The notes beneath the pieces were generated by a model that did not search any database, was not told the DNA's origin, and worked only from the letters and a program-made list of their open reading frames with translations. Below are positions 39,105 through 49,270 of a stretch of DNA of 54,850 nt, piece after piece; position 1 is the stretch's first letter; every line of letters begins with the position of its first letter. The DNA is from Candidatus Methanophagales archaeon. Its GTDB lineage: Archaea; Halobacteriota; Syntropharchaeia; Alkanophagales; Methanospirareceae. The translations under genes were made by a program, and so were the position numbers. The stretch spans positions 1 through 54,850 of the forward strand of contig JAUVZJ010000008.1 in assembly GCA_030602585.1 (NCBI GenBank). The letters are read 5' to 3'.

Positions 39105-40382
39105 ATGCGAGAATTCAAAGATAAGTTAGCGAGAGAGGGGAAGTTAATAGAGATTGAGCAGGAGGTATCATCGAAATACGAGGTTGCATCTATTTGTGTG
39201 GAGCTTGAACGAAAAGGGCTGCCTGTTTTTTTCCACTCTGTTGACGGCACGCATGAGGTTATAATGAACGTATTGGGAGGGAGAGAAATACTGGCGGAGT
39301 TGTTTGGCACATCATCCTCTAATCTCGTGCATTTTTTGGCGGGAATCCCGGAAAGCGGGGACGGCGATGGTGGCAAGGTGAAAATAGTGGAGGATTCGGC
39401 GACAAAAGAAGTGGTTAAAGAGCCGGATTTAGGCGAGTTGCCGATATTAACCTATTTCAGGGGAGATGGCGGCGCTTATATCACCGGTGGTGTGGTTGTT
39501 GCGGAATTTGATGGTGTGAGGAATGCATCAATTCACCGGATGATGATATTGGATGATAAAAGATTGGCAGCGAGGCTTGTCCCTCCTCGTCACCTGTATA
39601 AGATGCATAAGGAAGCGATAGAAAGAGGAGAGGAATTAAAAGTGGGAATAGCCATAGGAGTGGACCCTTTGATTCTTTTAGCAGCAGCGACAAGGGTTCC
39701 GCCGGGAAAGGAGTTTGAATATGCCTCGGCGTTGAAAAACGAACCGGTGGAGCTTTTCAAATTGGGTAACGGTGTGGCGGTTCCACATGCTGAAATCGCC
39801 TTAGAGGGCTTCATAGGTGAAGAAAGAGTGAAAGAAGGTCCTTTTTTGGATATTACCGATACTTATGACAAAATAAGAGAGGAGCCTGTTATCACGCTTA
39901 CGAAGATGTATCACCGAAAAGACGCGATTTATCATGCGATTCTTCCTTCGGGCAGTGAGCACAAGCTGCTTATGGGCGTGCCTTACGAACCTTTGGTATT
40001 TAGAGCAGTAGAGCGTGTGGCACGTGTGAAGAACGTTTTTTTGACAGAAGGCGGCTGTTGTTATTTGCATGCGGTGGTGCAGATAAAGAAGGAAGGAGAA
40101 GGCGAGGTGAAGAATGCGATTATCGCGGCTTTCGCTGCACATCCCAGTCTTAAACACGTTGTCGTTGTTGATGACGATATAGACATATTTAACACGAAAG
40201 ATGTGGAGTATGCAATAGCGACGAGGGTTCGATGGGATGAAGACGTGGTGTTGATACCAAAAGTAAGAGGGTCTTCACTTGACCCTTCTGCAAAAAATGG
40301 GCTCACAACGAAGATAGGAATAGATGCAACGAAGGAATTGGGAGAAGAAAAGAGGTATGAGCGGGTTGTAAGTAAATTTTGA
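39105..40382 (+). CDS. UbiD-family decarboxylase
   Basis: 425 residues of the prenylated-FMN-dependent UbiD family. Visible blocks: E-V-S-S-K-Y-E-V-A-S-I, T-Y-F-R-G-D-G-G-A-Y-I-T-G-G-V-V-V-A, N-A-S-I-H-R-M-M-I-L-D-D-K-R-L-A-A-R, the E-(x)-A-L-E-G-F-I region with P-H-A-E-I-A-L-E-G, and V-V-V-V-D-D-D-I-D-I-F-N. In archaea this family includes the anhydromevalonate phosphate decarboxylase of the modified mevalonate pathway, which fits a core role. Quinone synthesis with the UbiA protein at 29618 is the alternative. Upstream is a TATA-like GTTATATAC. The cofactor-making UbiX is not in the window. Confidence 0.9.
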   Translation: MREFKDKLAREGKLIEIEQEVSSKYEVASICVELERKGLPVFFHSVDGTHEVIMNVLGGREILAELFGTSSSNLVHFLAGIPESGDGDGGKVKIVEDSATKEVVKEPDLGELPILTYFRGDGGAYITGGVVVAEFDGVRNASIHRMMILDDKRLAARLVPPRHLYKMHKEAIERGEELKVGIAIGVDPLILLAAATRVPPGKEFEYASALKNEPVELFKLGNGVAVPHAEIALEGFIGEERVKEGPFLDITDTYDKIREEPVITLTKMYHRKDAIYHAILPSGSEHKLLMGVPYEPLVFRAVERVARVKNVFLTEGGCCYLHAVVQIKKEGEGEVKNAIIAAFAAHPSLKHVVVVDDDIDIFNTKDVEYAIATRVRWDEDVVLIPKVRGSSLDPSAKNGLTTKIGIDATKELGEEKRYERVVSKF

Positions 40383-40405
40383 AATTAGTATTCGTGATTT
40401 GTTTT

Positions 40406-40467
40406 CGTGGGCTCTGCCCACGTCTCCGCAAGCCCGGAAAGGGCTTAATTTGGTGCTTGTGATTTAG
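40406..40467. repeat. Two adjacent GC-rich hairpins with flanking repeat sequence
   Basis: CGTGGGC-TCT-GCCCACG (40406-40422) and AAGCCC-GGAAA-GGGCTT (40430-40446), both perfect. They are followed by AATTTGGTGCTTG, the reverse complement of CAAGCACCAAATT in the tail of the GalT-like gene (about 6841-6853). It lies between ubiD and mch. It may act as terminator, but its make-up suggests a small mobile repeat. Confidence 0.5.
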
Positions 40468-40542
40468 TATTTTCCAGGAGCCATGTATATTTCATATTCT
40501 TATAAATAGTGGTATGGTATTGTAATAGCGAAGGTGGAGAAA

Positions 40543-41508
40543 ATGTTGATAAGCGTGAATGAGTATGGTCTGGATGTATTTGAGGAGATGCTGGACATTG
40601 CGGATGAGTTGCAAGTAGGTAGAGAGGAGTTGGATAATGGGACAACGATAATAGATGCAGGTGTGGAGGAAGAAGGAGGATTTGAAGCAGGGTTATACGT
40701 AGCGAGGATATGCATGGCAGACCTTGCGGATATTAAATTCAGCAGCTTTGACCTCGGTAAATTGGTCGTCCCGGCGGTAGAGGTTACCACTGACCATCCC
40801 GTAATCGCTTGCATGGCATCGCAATTTGCAGGATGGCGAATAAAGGTGAAGAAATTCTTCGGCATGGGGTCGGGACCTGCAAGGGCGCTTTCGCTCAAGC
40901 CACGAGAGCTATATGAGAAGATAATGTATACGGACGATACGGATGAGGCGGTATTGGTCCTGGAAAGCAGCAAGATACCTGACGATGAAGTGACATCGGA
41001 AATAGCGAAGGAATGCAGGGTAGAACCAGAAGACCTTTATATCGTAGTTGTGCCAACCGCATCTGTTGCGGGGTCTGTGCAAATATCAGCGAGGGGCGTG
41101 GAGACAGGGATTCACAAGCTCGATTCTTTAGGGTTCGACATAAATTGCATAGAGCATGCTCATGGCATCATACCAATCTCTCCTATTGTTGGTGACGATG
41201 TGAAATGTATGGGCTCGACCAATGATTGCATCATATACTGTGGTCGTATGTATTATGCGGTGGATTACGATGACGTGGAGGAATTGAAGGGATACGTGAA
41301 GGAAGTGCCTTCGATGAACTCAAAGGATTATGGAAAGCCGTTCTACGTCACGTTTAAGGAAGCGGGCTTCGACTTCTTCAAAGTGGATGCAGGCATGTTT
41401 GCACCCGCGGAGATTACGGTAAACGAGATAAACAGCGGGAGAATGTTTACCAGCGGTAAGATAAATACGGGGGTTTTGCTGGAGTCTTTCGGGATAGAGA
41501 CACTATAA
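40543..41508 (+). CDS. mch: Methenyl-tetrahydromethanopterin cyclohydrolase
   Basis: Interconverts methenyl- and formyl-tetrahydromethanopterin in methanogenesis, reverse methanogenesis and related C1 oxidation; cytoplasmic. 321 residues from the ATG at 40543 ([16 protein letters not shown]), preceded by AGGTGGAG. The GTG at 40534 lies inside that SD. Family blocks: [57 protein letters not shown] and Y-C-G-R. It is the only core C1-pathway gene in the window and the main metabolic clue to the organism. Confidence 0.97.
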   Translation: MLISVNEYGLDVFEEMLDIADELQVGREELDNGTTIIDAGVEEEGGFEAGLYVARICMADLADIKFSSFDLGKLVVPAVEVTTDHPVIACMASQFAGWRIKVKKFFGMGSGPARALSLKPRELYEKIMYTDDTDEAVLVLESSKIPDDEVTSEIAKECRVEPEDLYIVVVPTASVAGSVQISARGVETGIHKLDSLGFDINCIEHAHGIIPISPIVGDDVKCMGSTNDCIIYCGRMYYAVDYDDVEELKGYVKEVPSMNSKDYGKPFYVTFKEAGFDFFKVDAGMFAPAEITVNEINSGRMFTSGKINTGVLLESFGIETL

Positions 41509-41546
41509 AAACTGCATCCATATATTAGGGAGAGGGAGAGCGATAA

Positions 41547-41699
41547 GTGTGTTTTTTCTGTGTTTTCATCGTTCCCACCACGCTCATCATGATGTCCCTG
41601 TTCTTGCTCGTGAGAACAGTATCGCTTCCTTTGAAACGAAAGCCTGAGAGGATATTTCGTCTGGAGAATAGGGGGATACAATATTTGATAATTATATAA
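41547..41699 (+). CDS. Possible 50-residue membrane miniprotein
   Basis: GTG start 38 bases after mch, preceded by GGGAGAGGGAGAG. The frame reads M-C-F-F-C-V-F-I-V-P, a hydrophobic helix T-T-L-I-M-M-S-L-F-L-L-V, then a basic-amphipathic stretch R-T-V-S-L-P-L-K-R-K-P-E-R-I-F-R-L-E-N-R-G-I-Q-Y-L and a stop. Codon choice resembles coding sequence, with one membrane helix and a positive inside tail. It could also be the C-terminal remnant of a lost membrane gene. No family recognised. Confidence 0.4.
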   Translation: MCFFCVFIVPTTLIMMSLFLLVRTVSLPLKRKPERIFRLENRGIQYLIII

Positions 41700-41717
41700 A
41701 CTAAATTACGTATATCA

Positions 41718-41777
41718 TAAAATAAAGTTTAAGATATTCTAAAATAAAATTTAAGTTATGGGTAATTTTTTATATAC
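41718..41777 (+). promoter_or_regulatory. Promoter of the surface-protein operon with phased direct repeats
   Basis: TAAAATAAAGTTTAAG (41718-41733) and TAAAATAAAATTTAAG (41740-41755) repeat at 22 bases, two helical turns. TATA-like TTTTTTATATAC follows at 41766-41777, with a second TATATAA near 41794. Tandem repeats just upstream of TATA suggest an activator site. The remaining gap around it is AT-rich without further genes. Confidence 0.5.
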
Positions 41778-41821
41778 ATCATTAAAAGTATGGTATATAA
41801 TAGACAAGCAGAGATTAAAAA

Positions 41822-44800
41822 ATGAAAGCGATAAAGAAGAAATTTTGTTTGGCATTGCTGACGGCGCTTTTAGTGCTATCAGTCTTTGCAGGTCTTATAA
41901 CTGTTACAGCAGCACAGGGGACGGGGTTATCAATCCAATTCGGTATAGACTCGTATTACTATCTGGATGGAAGGAATATGACTGTCTCGGGGCAGGTATT
42001 AAATGGCGAAAGTGGCGAGAATGTGACGCTCACTATATCAAATGCCACCGGAGTGATACAGACAAATAATACAGTAACAAATGCAGATGGAACTTTTTCA
42101 CTCTCTCTGCCAGTTCCGTCACCAGGCGCTTACAATATCATGGCAACCTCCCAGGGCGTTACTTCAGGTCTGCTGGACTTTGTTGTAATAGGACCAAATG
42201 ACATCTATGAGATACAGGCAGAATTTACAAGTGAGGTTAAAGCCGTGCCTCTTTCATCCGATCTGGGGGGTGATATAATCAGCGACCTTAATACAACAGG
42301 CATGGTTGGTGGAAATGTAACGATTGACGGAACCAAATACTATTTCCTGGTTGATAAAGCAGGTGGAAAATATAGCATAGCGTATGTGGATGACGACGAG
42401 AAAATAAATTTTACCACCGCGGAAACTAATGGCATGAGTCCAATCGCTAACTTAGGAGTGGGCAGTAAAGTTAAACTTGGAAACATGTCTCTTAAGATAA
42501 TATATATAGACCCGTTGGGCAGCGAGCTAATCCTGGCAAGCCCGGTTGACCCGTTGTTTTCAGGTGAGGATGTCAGTAAGGAAATAACCGCACTGGCTTT
42601 AAATGCATCCGGGAGTCCTGTGAGTGGCGAGACTATCACAAGAGAGATTATAAAAGATGATGGGACAGTGCACCAGAGTTCTACCTCTATGGGAGATACA
42701 AACGACTACGGACTTGTAACCACGCAGATATCGCTCCCTGACACATCAGGAATATATCACATCATCTTCAATAACATCGGGCATATTTCTTTCAGTGTAG
42801 AGAACTATGAGATGCGAGGATATGTCTTATCCAGCGAGCTTGAGCCGCAACATACTTTCGCGGCGGGCGATAGCATGATCTTCGCAGCGGTTCTAAGTGA
42901 TGCTTCCACCGACCAGCCAATCAGTGCCACCGAGGCAAGTGTGTGGGCGATAGTCCGTGGACCAGGAGGCTTCTCGGCGAACCTTTCTCTATCATACGAC
43001 GCTGATATAGGCATGTGGAATCGTTTCTATACTACTCTTCCCAGTTATATTGGCGATTACAAGGTAGTGTACGTGGCAACGATTCTCGCAAGCGGAGAGC
43101 AACAAAAAGCATTCACAGGTTTTGAGATTAGAGGATATGACCTATTCCTGAAGCCAGTATCCCCGGAGAGACCAGAGTTGGAAGGTTTCTCGCCCGGCGA
43201 GGATGGGTACATATTCGTTGCAGGCGCTGACCTGAGCAGTGGTGATATGGCAGACATTGATGGGTTGACAGGTAATGCCAATAAGACAAACTTTACTCTG
43301 GAAATATTGAGTGGAAACGGGACTGACGTCACAGGAACGTCGTGGGGTGTGATGAACCTTAGCGAATTCTTCGCGGAATTGCCGGTTCCACCATGGATAC
43401 AGGATGAAATAAAGAGGCATGCAGGCGAGGGAGCATGTGTTATAAACTTCACCGCACCCGGCGAAACTGGAGTGTATAAAGTTACAGTCACTGTGAACCT
43501 GAGCGGAACAATAGAAGAAGCAAGGACGAGTATTGGCGTCCAAAAAATATTTGTGCACGGTGAGCCGGTCACGAGCGATGGAATGTTCTCTCCCGTTGTA
43601 TCGAGACGAGAGAACGTGACGCTCCGGATAATGGCTTTTGACCCAAAGAGCGGAACGGAGCTGCCAGCAAGCAATATAACGGATGCAGGCTTGATAGAGG
43701 TATTCAGTGAGGGGGCAGGAGATATTGTTACAGAGTATATGGAGAATCCGACATTCGATAATGGAGAAGATTACGATACGCTGAAGTTTTATGTAAACGA
43801 TACGGAGTTGGGCTTCCATCACGTTAAGTTCTGGGTGAATGCGACCGTAGGTGGCAGTTCAACGATGGCGGTTGGAGAAGGTTGGTTTGAGACAAGACAG
43901 TTCTTCATCTGGGCGAATCCCGAGAGCGAAGGAGGAGTGTTTAAGGCTTTTGGCTCGGATTCACAAATAAACCTTACCGTTTATGTCAAGGATGGCAGTT
44001 TCAATCCGGTAGAACGTGCCACAGTGTCTATTGACGAGATACGATACGGTAAAAACTGGGAGAAAATCTCGTTTGACTCATCTTCATCCACGAGCGGTAG
44101 CACAGATGCAAATGGCACGTGCACGCTCAGCGTTACGCCATCCAGCTCGTTGAAGTCCGGCTGGTATGACGTCCGGATAAAGGTATCTGCACAAGACAAT
44201 GCCGGTGACTATATAACTGACTATGGACGAGGCTGGTTCGAGGTAAGAAACTTTATTTTCGACGTATATCCAGAAAACTGGGACGTGCAGGCAGGTCAGC
44301 AAATCAACTTCACTGTTCGCGTTATGGATGCCACAAATATGTCTGCATCAATGAACGCCCGGGTTACGCTAAAGAAGATTATCTACATGGGTAGTTGGGA
44401 GAACCCGCAGCCACCGAAACTCGTTGCTGAACCATCGGGTGTATATAAGGATATTACGACAAATATTACAACCTCGGAAACTATAACCTATTCTGATGGC
44501 GTTACCATGTCCGGAGGCTACGAGTTTGTATTCGAAGCTGCGAGTGGTGACAACACAGAAGAAAGAAGGACATGGATTGAGTGCAGACCATTTATTGCAT
44601 GGGCATATCCAGCCGGCGATAACTGGGATCGCAGATATGGCATCGGCGAGAATATGAGCATCATCGTAGCGGCGTATGATGGATGGGGCGGTGCAGCGCA
44701 TAACATCAGCGCAACGGAGACGAACATAACGAAGATAATGAAAGAAGGATGGAGGATGGATAGACCATATATGACGCAGGTGGACATCGCCAGTAATATC

Positions 44801-47690
44801 ACAGTGACGCATGAAGGAGGTAATAATACAGTCAACATAACGCTAAACTTAACGGACTGGACTCAGGGTGCCTACTTCGCAACAATCAAGGTCGTGAATG
44901 CCAGCGATAGCGATGTAGAGGTATATACCAACTTCTGGTTCCAGGTAGAATTAGCAAGTGTCTCCATACCGGAGTTCTATCATATAGGGATTCCCGAAGG
45001 CAACGTATATACGAATAAAGTATCTTTCAACGTTACGAAGCAGAGTAACCAGGTCTTTGAAGGCGACCCACAGTGGCCGAGCTACAACTATTCGGTTGCC
45101 AGCAACTCCTACGTTGGGCATCATATAATATTCATAAAAGATTGTTGGCGGATGGGTGAAGATAATGTAGAGTGTCACAGGTTGTCAGCGGATCAATATC
45201 CGGAGCCGTTCTGGGCACTGGTGAACAGGACAAGCCCGCAGACGCTCTATATAAACTATACCGACGCCAACTTCTCGCATGCCAATACCACCTCAATATC
45301 AGGTAGGAGACATGTTCAATGAATCATGCGGTAGAAAATGGAACATCACGAGCATCGGGTCTGATGGAGTAGTAGAATTAGAAGGACTAAATGCCCTTAG
45401 TACAGGTTATAAGGTCAACACGTCGCTGAGTAAGTCGGGTGACTTCATAATGTGTGATTGGATGCACGATGAGAAGTGGCTGAAGGTGGACCTGGACGGA
45501 AATGAAAGTTGGGAGGACCGGTATTACGTGCTGCTGGCAGACAATAAGACCAAAGGAACATACGACACAGTGCTCGTCAGTAACACCACGGACTTCATAA
45601 ACGACTCGATAAATGCTACAAGTGGTGCACCTGTTGAATTCGGAGGGGCACCAATCTATCTGATTAACATGCAATATGAAAACGGAAGATACGTGCTTGG
45701 GTTCACCAGTTACAGAAGCGGCTGGGGCGGTATGTGGCTCGGCACATTCCAGAAAGGAACTACGATTAAGATACCGTTCTTAGTGACAACACCCGGTGGA
45801 GTCCCGATAGTAGGCGCAAATGTGACGATAGATAAGCTGACGTGGCATGGACCAACGCCTGACACTACGATAGAAGGAGTGAACAACACGACAAATACGT
45901 ATGGTCTGGCACTGCTCGAGTTAAACACGACGGAGCATAATATCCCCAGAGGACAGCATCTCCTCCATTATAACGTGACACTGACAGAATCCTACGACAA
46001 TGCATCCATATCGCCTGAGGAGAAGTGGAATCTGCCGGGGCTTGATATTAGAAACTTCATCGTAAATGCTGAGATCGGACTACCGGGAGAGATAACGTTA
46101 AAAGAGGTGAGTGAGAATGCAGGTAATATGGTCATTTATTACGGTGAGGAGCTCGATGGACGTGGTGCGGTCAGTGGTTGGCATAATGAAAGTGCTGGGA
46201 TGATACAAATAGGATGGCCATTCGATATGGAGGATTGCTGGTATTATAATGAGACAAATGGGATATACTACAACGAATCACTCGGAGTAACTCCTTCTGA
46301 TAACATCACACTGACAAGGGGCAATATGAATATCAAATACAACTTCACAGGGAATTATTCTGAGGGATACAACATGACGATTAATGAGAGTGTAACTGAA
46401 TTGTTCTGCGACTTCTGGAATATAACAGTGGCTAACATTACGGATAGCACTGCCAATTTGACGGTTCGGTATGCCTTGGAGGACAGACCACAGAACCATA
46501 CAGGTTTAAGTGAAGGTGACCGGATATGGTGGGGTCCGGGCGAATTGAACATAAATATAACAAAAATTAGTGAAAATAATGTCACGTTCGAGCTATTCCA
46601 GCCCAAGTTCATCGTGAACATCAAAGCACTGGACAGTCTGGTGGATGGTGACACGACCAATGACGAATTGAATAGTGGCAGAGTAACGGTGGTAAAGGTT
46701 GACGAGAACACGATGCTATATGCCTACGACAGCATCAACAAGACAAGTCAAGAAGAGATGTGGGGTGGGAGCCCAACATTTGATACAATTCTTGTCGTGA
46801 ATGCGACTGGACAATATACAAAGCGCATTGGTGAGCAAATCCCAGATATTAGTGGAAACTACACCGCAATGGCGCCAAAATGGGGCGGCAGGATAATCAC
46901 CGTTAACGGTTCGATTGATGCGCCGCTGTATCCACTCTCAGATTGGGCGCCAGATGGCGACATATATTACATGGGGAAATTTACCGAGGAGAACGTTAGC
47001 TGTGACCTCAACAAGGACGGGAAGGTCAATGCGACACAATCATACTATATCATGCTACGTGACCAGAATCCAAATGGCAAGTATTGGCCTGATGAGGGCA
47101 GGTATGACGATGATACCGATTTTACGGATGTATGGGATGAAATGCCACTCGATATGTATGGTGACGAACAAGGGTATCCTTCGATGAAGGAACCAGGAGG
47201 AAAAAAATTCTCAGAGCGCTGGCTTGATATGGGAAGTGTTTATGGCTGGCCATTTGCAGCACCATCCTTGAAGATTAACGAGACGACTAAAACGGCAACA
47301 CTTACGACGCTAAAACAGGAGGAGTTCTTTACTACTGAGGAGAACGTAACGATATGGGTGGAGGCAAGGAAATTCGACGGCACGGCGGTCACAGGTAATA
47401 TAACGGTGGATAAGTTGATTGTGCTGTGGAAGGAGAGTATGGGTGTTGAAGGAGAGAAGTTTGGACCTCCACGGGAGTACGACATAGACGTCAACAGCAC
47501 GCTGACCAATGGAGAAGGGACGTTGATAATTACAAACACAACTCTACAGAGCGAAGAAGTCGGTGGCAGTTTTGATTTCGGTGAGTTCCTGGTTATGCTC
47601 AATGTTACGGAGTCGGGTGGTGGTTCAGAGACGACGGAGAGACATTTCATGATGTTCAATCCAGAACTTATGCCAAAGGAGGGAAAGTAA
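41822..47690 (+). CDS. Giant modular surface (S-layer-like) protein, frame broken near 45300
   Basis: Two frames join into one protein of about 1,950 residues. The first (41822-45322) has a signal peptide (L-A-L-L-T-A-L-L-V-L-S-V-F-A-G-L). Then come Ig-like modules of about 110-150 residues, each opening with a strand like G-W-F-E-V-R-N-F-I-F-D-V-Y-P-E, G-W-F-E-T-R-Q-F-F-I-W-A-N-P or F-E-I-R-G-Y-D-L. It ends in a non-matching tail after N-T-T-S. The second (45279-47690) picks up at Y-Q-V-G-D-M-F-N and continues the same style (L-D-I-R-N-F-I-V) to P-E-L-M-P-K-E-G-K. A one-base shift between about 45279 and 45305 restores one frame. N-x-S/T sites are very abundant. No C-terminal membrane helix, so it is probably held by lattice contacts or by the anchored protein encoded 3 bases downstream. 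Confidence 0.75.
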
Positions 47691-47693
47691 GCC

Positions 47694-49109
47694 ATGATAA
47701 CACTGAAGAAGCTCCTTACCGTCTTCCTGGTACTGGCGCTAATAGCTGGAACAATGCCAATAGCATCCGCTGCATCATCGCTCTCGATAGGCAGCATTAG
47801 TTACGGTTCCACAGTGGTCAAGCAGGAATCGTTCACGGTCTCGAGCTCCATTACCGCATCAAACGTAGCTGGCACGATTACGGTTACGGTAACGCTTATT
47901 GATAATACTGGTGGCGCAGTTACAATCACGGGCGATGCTGAAAAGACGCTCACATTCAACACGAACGCAACGCAAAATGTCCAGTGGACTGTGACTGCTG
48001 GCACTGCTGGCACTTATTCCAATCCGTTCAAGATCACCGCTACCGCGTCTGATGGCGGTTCGGCTACTCCAAAGACGTCAGATACTCCGCTCACCATACA
48101 GGAAAGACCTGTTCTTGAAGTGACATTTACCAGTGACAAAGCTTCCGTGAGTGCAGGAGATACTGTGAGATTAGATTTTACTATCATGAACTCAGCCGCA
48201 GCGGGTGCCGCAGATGCGACAAACGTTATTGCCACTTTAACGCTACCTACCGGCTGGACGAGAGTTACTGGTCCCTCCTCTTATAGTTTTGCCACCATAG
48301 CCGCTGGCGGCGGCTCGGAATCCGGTTATTGGACTGTGTCCGCAGACAGTCCAGGCTCTTCTAATACGCTAACGCTAACTGTGCAATCCACACTACCGGG
48401 CGGAACGCCGAGAACAAAGACGGTTGCGATTACCGGACCTACTACAACAACGACAAGACTACCCGGCGGCGGTGGAGGACCACCCGCTTTACCACCAACC
48501 ACATACGCCATCCCCACGGACCCAACAACAGCGAAGACAACATCTACTGTCACTGCAACATCACCAGATGGAGGATTAACGCTGACGATTCCAGAGAATA
48601 CAATCGCAAAGGATGCGACTGATGCCCCATTAACATCGGTTACAATCTCGCTCCCCGCAAGCATACCCGAAATACCAGAGGGGTTCTCGCTATTGGGTTA
48701 CGCGTATGACCTGGAACCGAAGGATGCGTCGTTCAATCCACCAATAGACCTGACCGTGGAATACGACCCTGCAAAGATACCCGAAGGATTCACCGAAGCA
48801 GACCTTGTAATCAAGTGGTATGATGAGGCATCACAGCAATGGACATCACTTCCAAGCACCGTAGATACTGTAAATCACAGGGTAACTGCAAAGGTAAGTC
48901 ATTTCACAGTGTTCGTATTATTTGCAGGAAAAGTAGTGCTAACGCATACGCCTGCACCAACAGCAACGCCAGTAGTAACGCCAACACTAACGCCTTCGCC
49001 ATCGCCAACAGCAGCACCAATAGCAGCTATACCACCATGGTCATGGATGCTCGTAATCATTGCGATAGTAGTAGTCATCGTAGTGGTGTACTTAGTACGA
49101 AAAAGATAG
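47694..49109 (+). CDS. Anchored surface protein with ZU5-like stalk module
   Basis: 471 residues. Signal peptide (L-L-T-V-F-L-V-L-A-L-I-A-G-T-M-P-I-A-S-A), two Ig/CARDB-like domains (about 25-130 and 138-250), and a Thr/Pro/Gly hinge (T-T-T-T-T-R-L-P-G-G-G-G-G-P-P). A ZU5-like module at about 285-410 (L-T-L-T-I-P-E-N-T-I-A-K-D-A...V-S-H-F-T-V-F-V-L-F-A-G) leads to a Thr-Pro stalk (P-T-A-T-P-V-V-T-P-T-L-T-P), then a membrane helix and R-K-R. The ZU5-like module recurs in the proteins at 50750 and 53720. It starts 3 bases after the giant protein, with SD GGAGGGAAAG, so the two are co-expressed and may assemble together. Confidence 0.85.
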   Translation: MITLKKLLTVFLVLALIAGTMPIASAASSLSIGSISYGSTVVKQESFTVSSSITASNVAGTITVTVTLIDNTGGAVTITGDAEKTLTFNTNATQNVQWTVTAGTAGTYSNPFKITATASDGGSATPKTSDTPLTIQERPVLEVTFTSDKASVSAGDTVRLDFTIMNSAAAGAADATNVIATLTLPTGWTRVTGPSSYSFATIAAGGGSESGYWTVSADSPGSSNTLTLTVQSTLPGGTPRTKTVAITGPTTTTTRLPGGGGGPPALPPTTYAIPTDPTTAKTTSTVTATSPDGGLTLTIPENTIAKDATDAPLTSVTISLPASIPEIPEGFSLLGYAYDLEPKDASFNPPIDLTVEYDPAKIPEGFTEADLVIKWYDEASQQWTSLPSTVDTVNHRVTAKVSHFTVFVLFAGKVVLTHTPAPTATPVVTPTLTPSPSPTAAPIAAIPPWSWMLVIIAIVVVIVVVYLVRKR

Positions 49110-49194
49110 ATGGTAAGGGATACAGAAGGATAAAATAAAGAAGTAGTGTAAATCGTCAAACATTAATTTTTGTTTTGCGTTATGTTGCTTTTGC

Positions 49195-49260
49195 CTTCAC
49201 TACTTCTTCTTCCTTCTCAGCACAAACCTTTTCCTGGGAAGAAAAGCTCGAGCCCTGGTA
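49195..49260 (-). pseudogene. Remnant of a PGF-CTERM gene tail interrupted by a repeat
   Basis: Minus strand reads E-I-P-G-L-E (49260 side), then an AT-rich palindromic repeat (about 49221-49250, AAGCTTTTCTT...AAGAAAAGG-type core) in place of a membrane helix, then in another frame F-V-L-R-R-K-K-K and a stop. The tail and the bases after it (GCAAAACAAAAA) resemble the 3' end of the gene at 53720 (L-V-L-R-K-R-K, then GCAAAACAAAAAA). Confidence 0.4.
49221..49250. repeat. AT-rich palindromic repeat, copy in the PGF-CTERM remnant
   Basis: The minus strand GAGCTTTTCTT-CCCAGG-AAAAGGTTTGTG follows the family pattern AAGCTTTCTT-N-AAGAAAGGTTTGT. It separates the two halves of a former sorting signal. 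Confidence 0.45.
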
Positions 49261-49270
49261 TTTCGATAGA

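Noticed and set aside
43142-43822. 226-codon minus-strand frame opposite the giant surface gene
   Set aside because: It lies wholly opposite a gene with a signal peptide and repeated modules. Its composition (Cys, Arg and Ile rich with no domain) is that of an antisense shadow.
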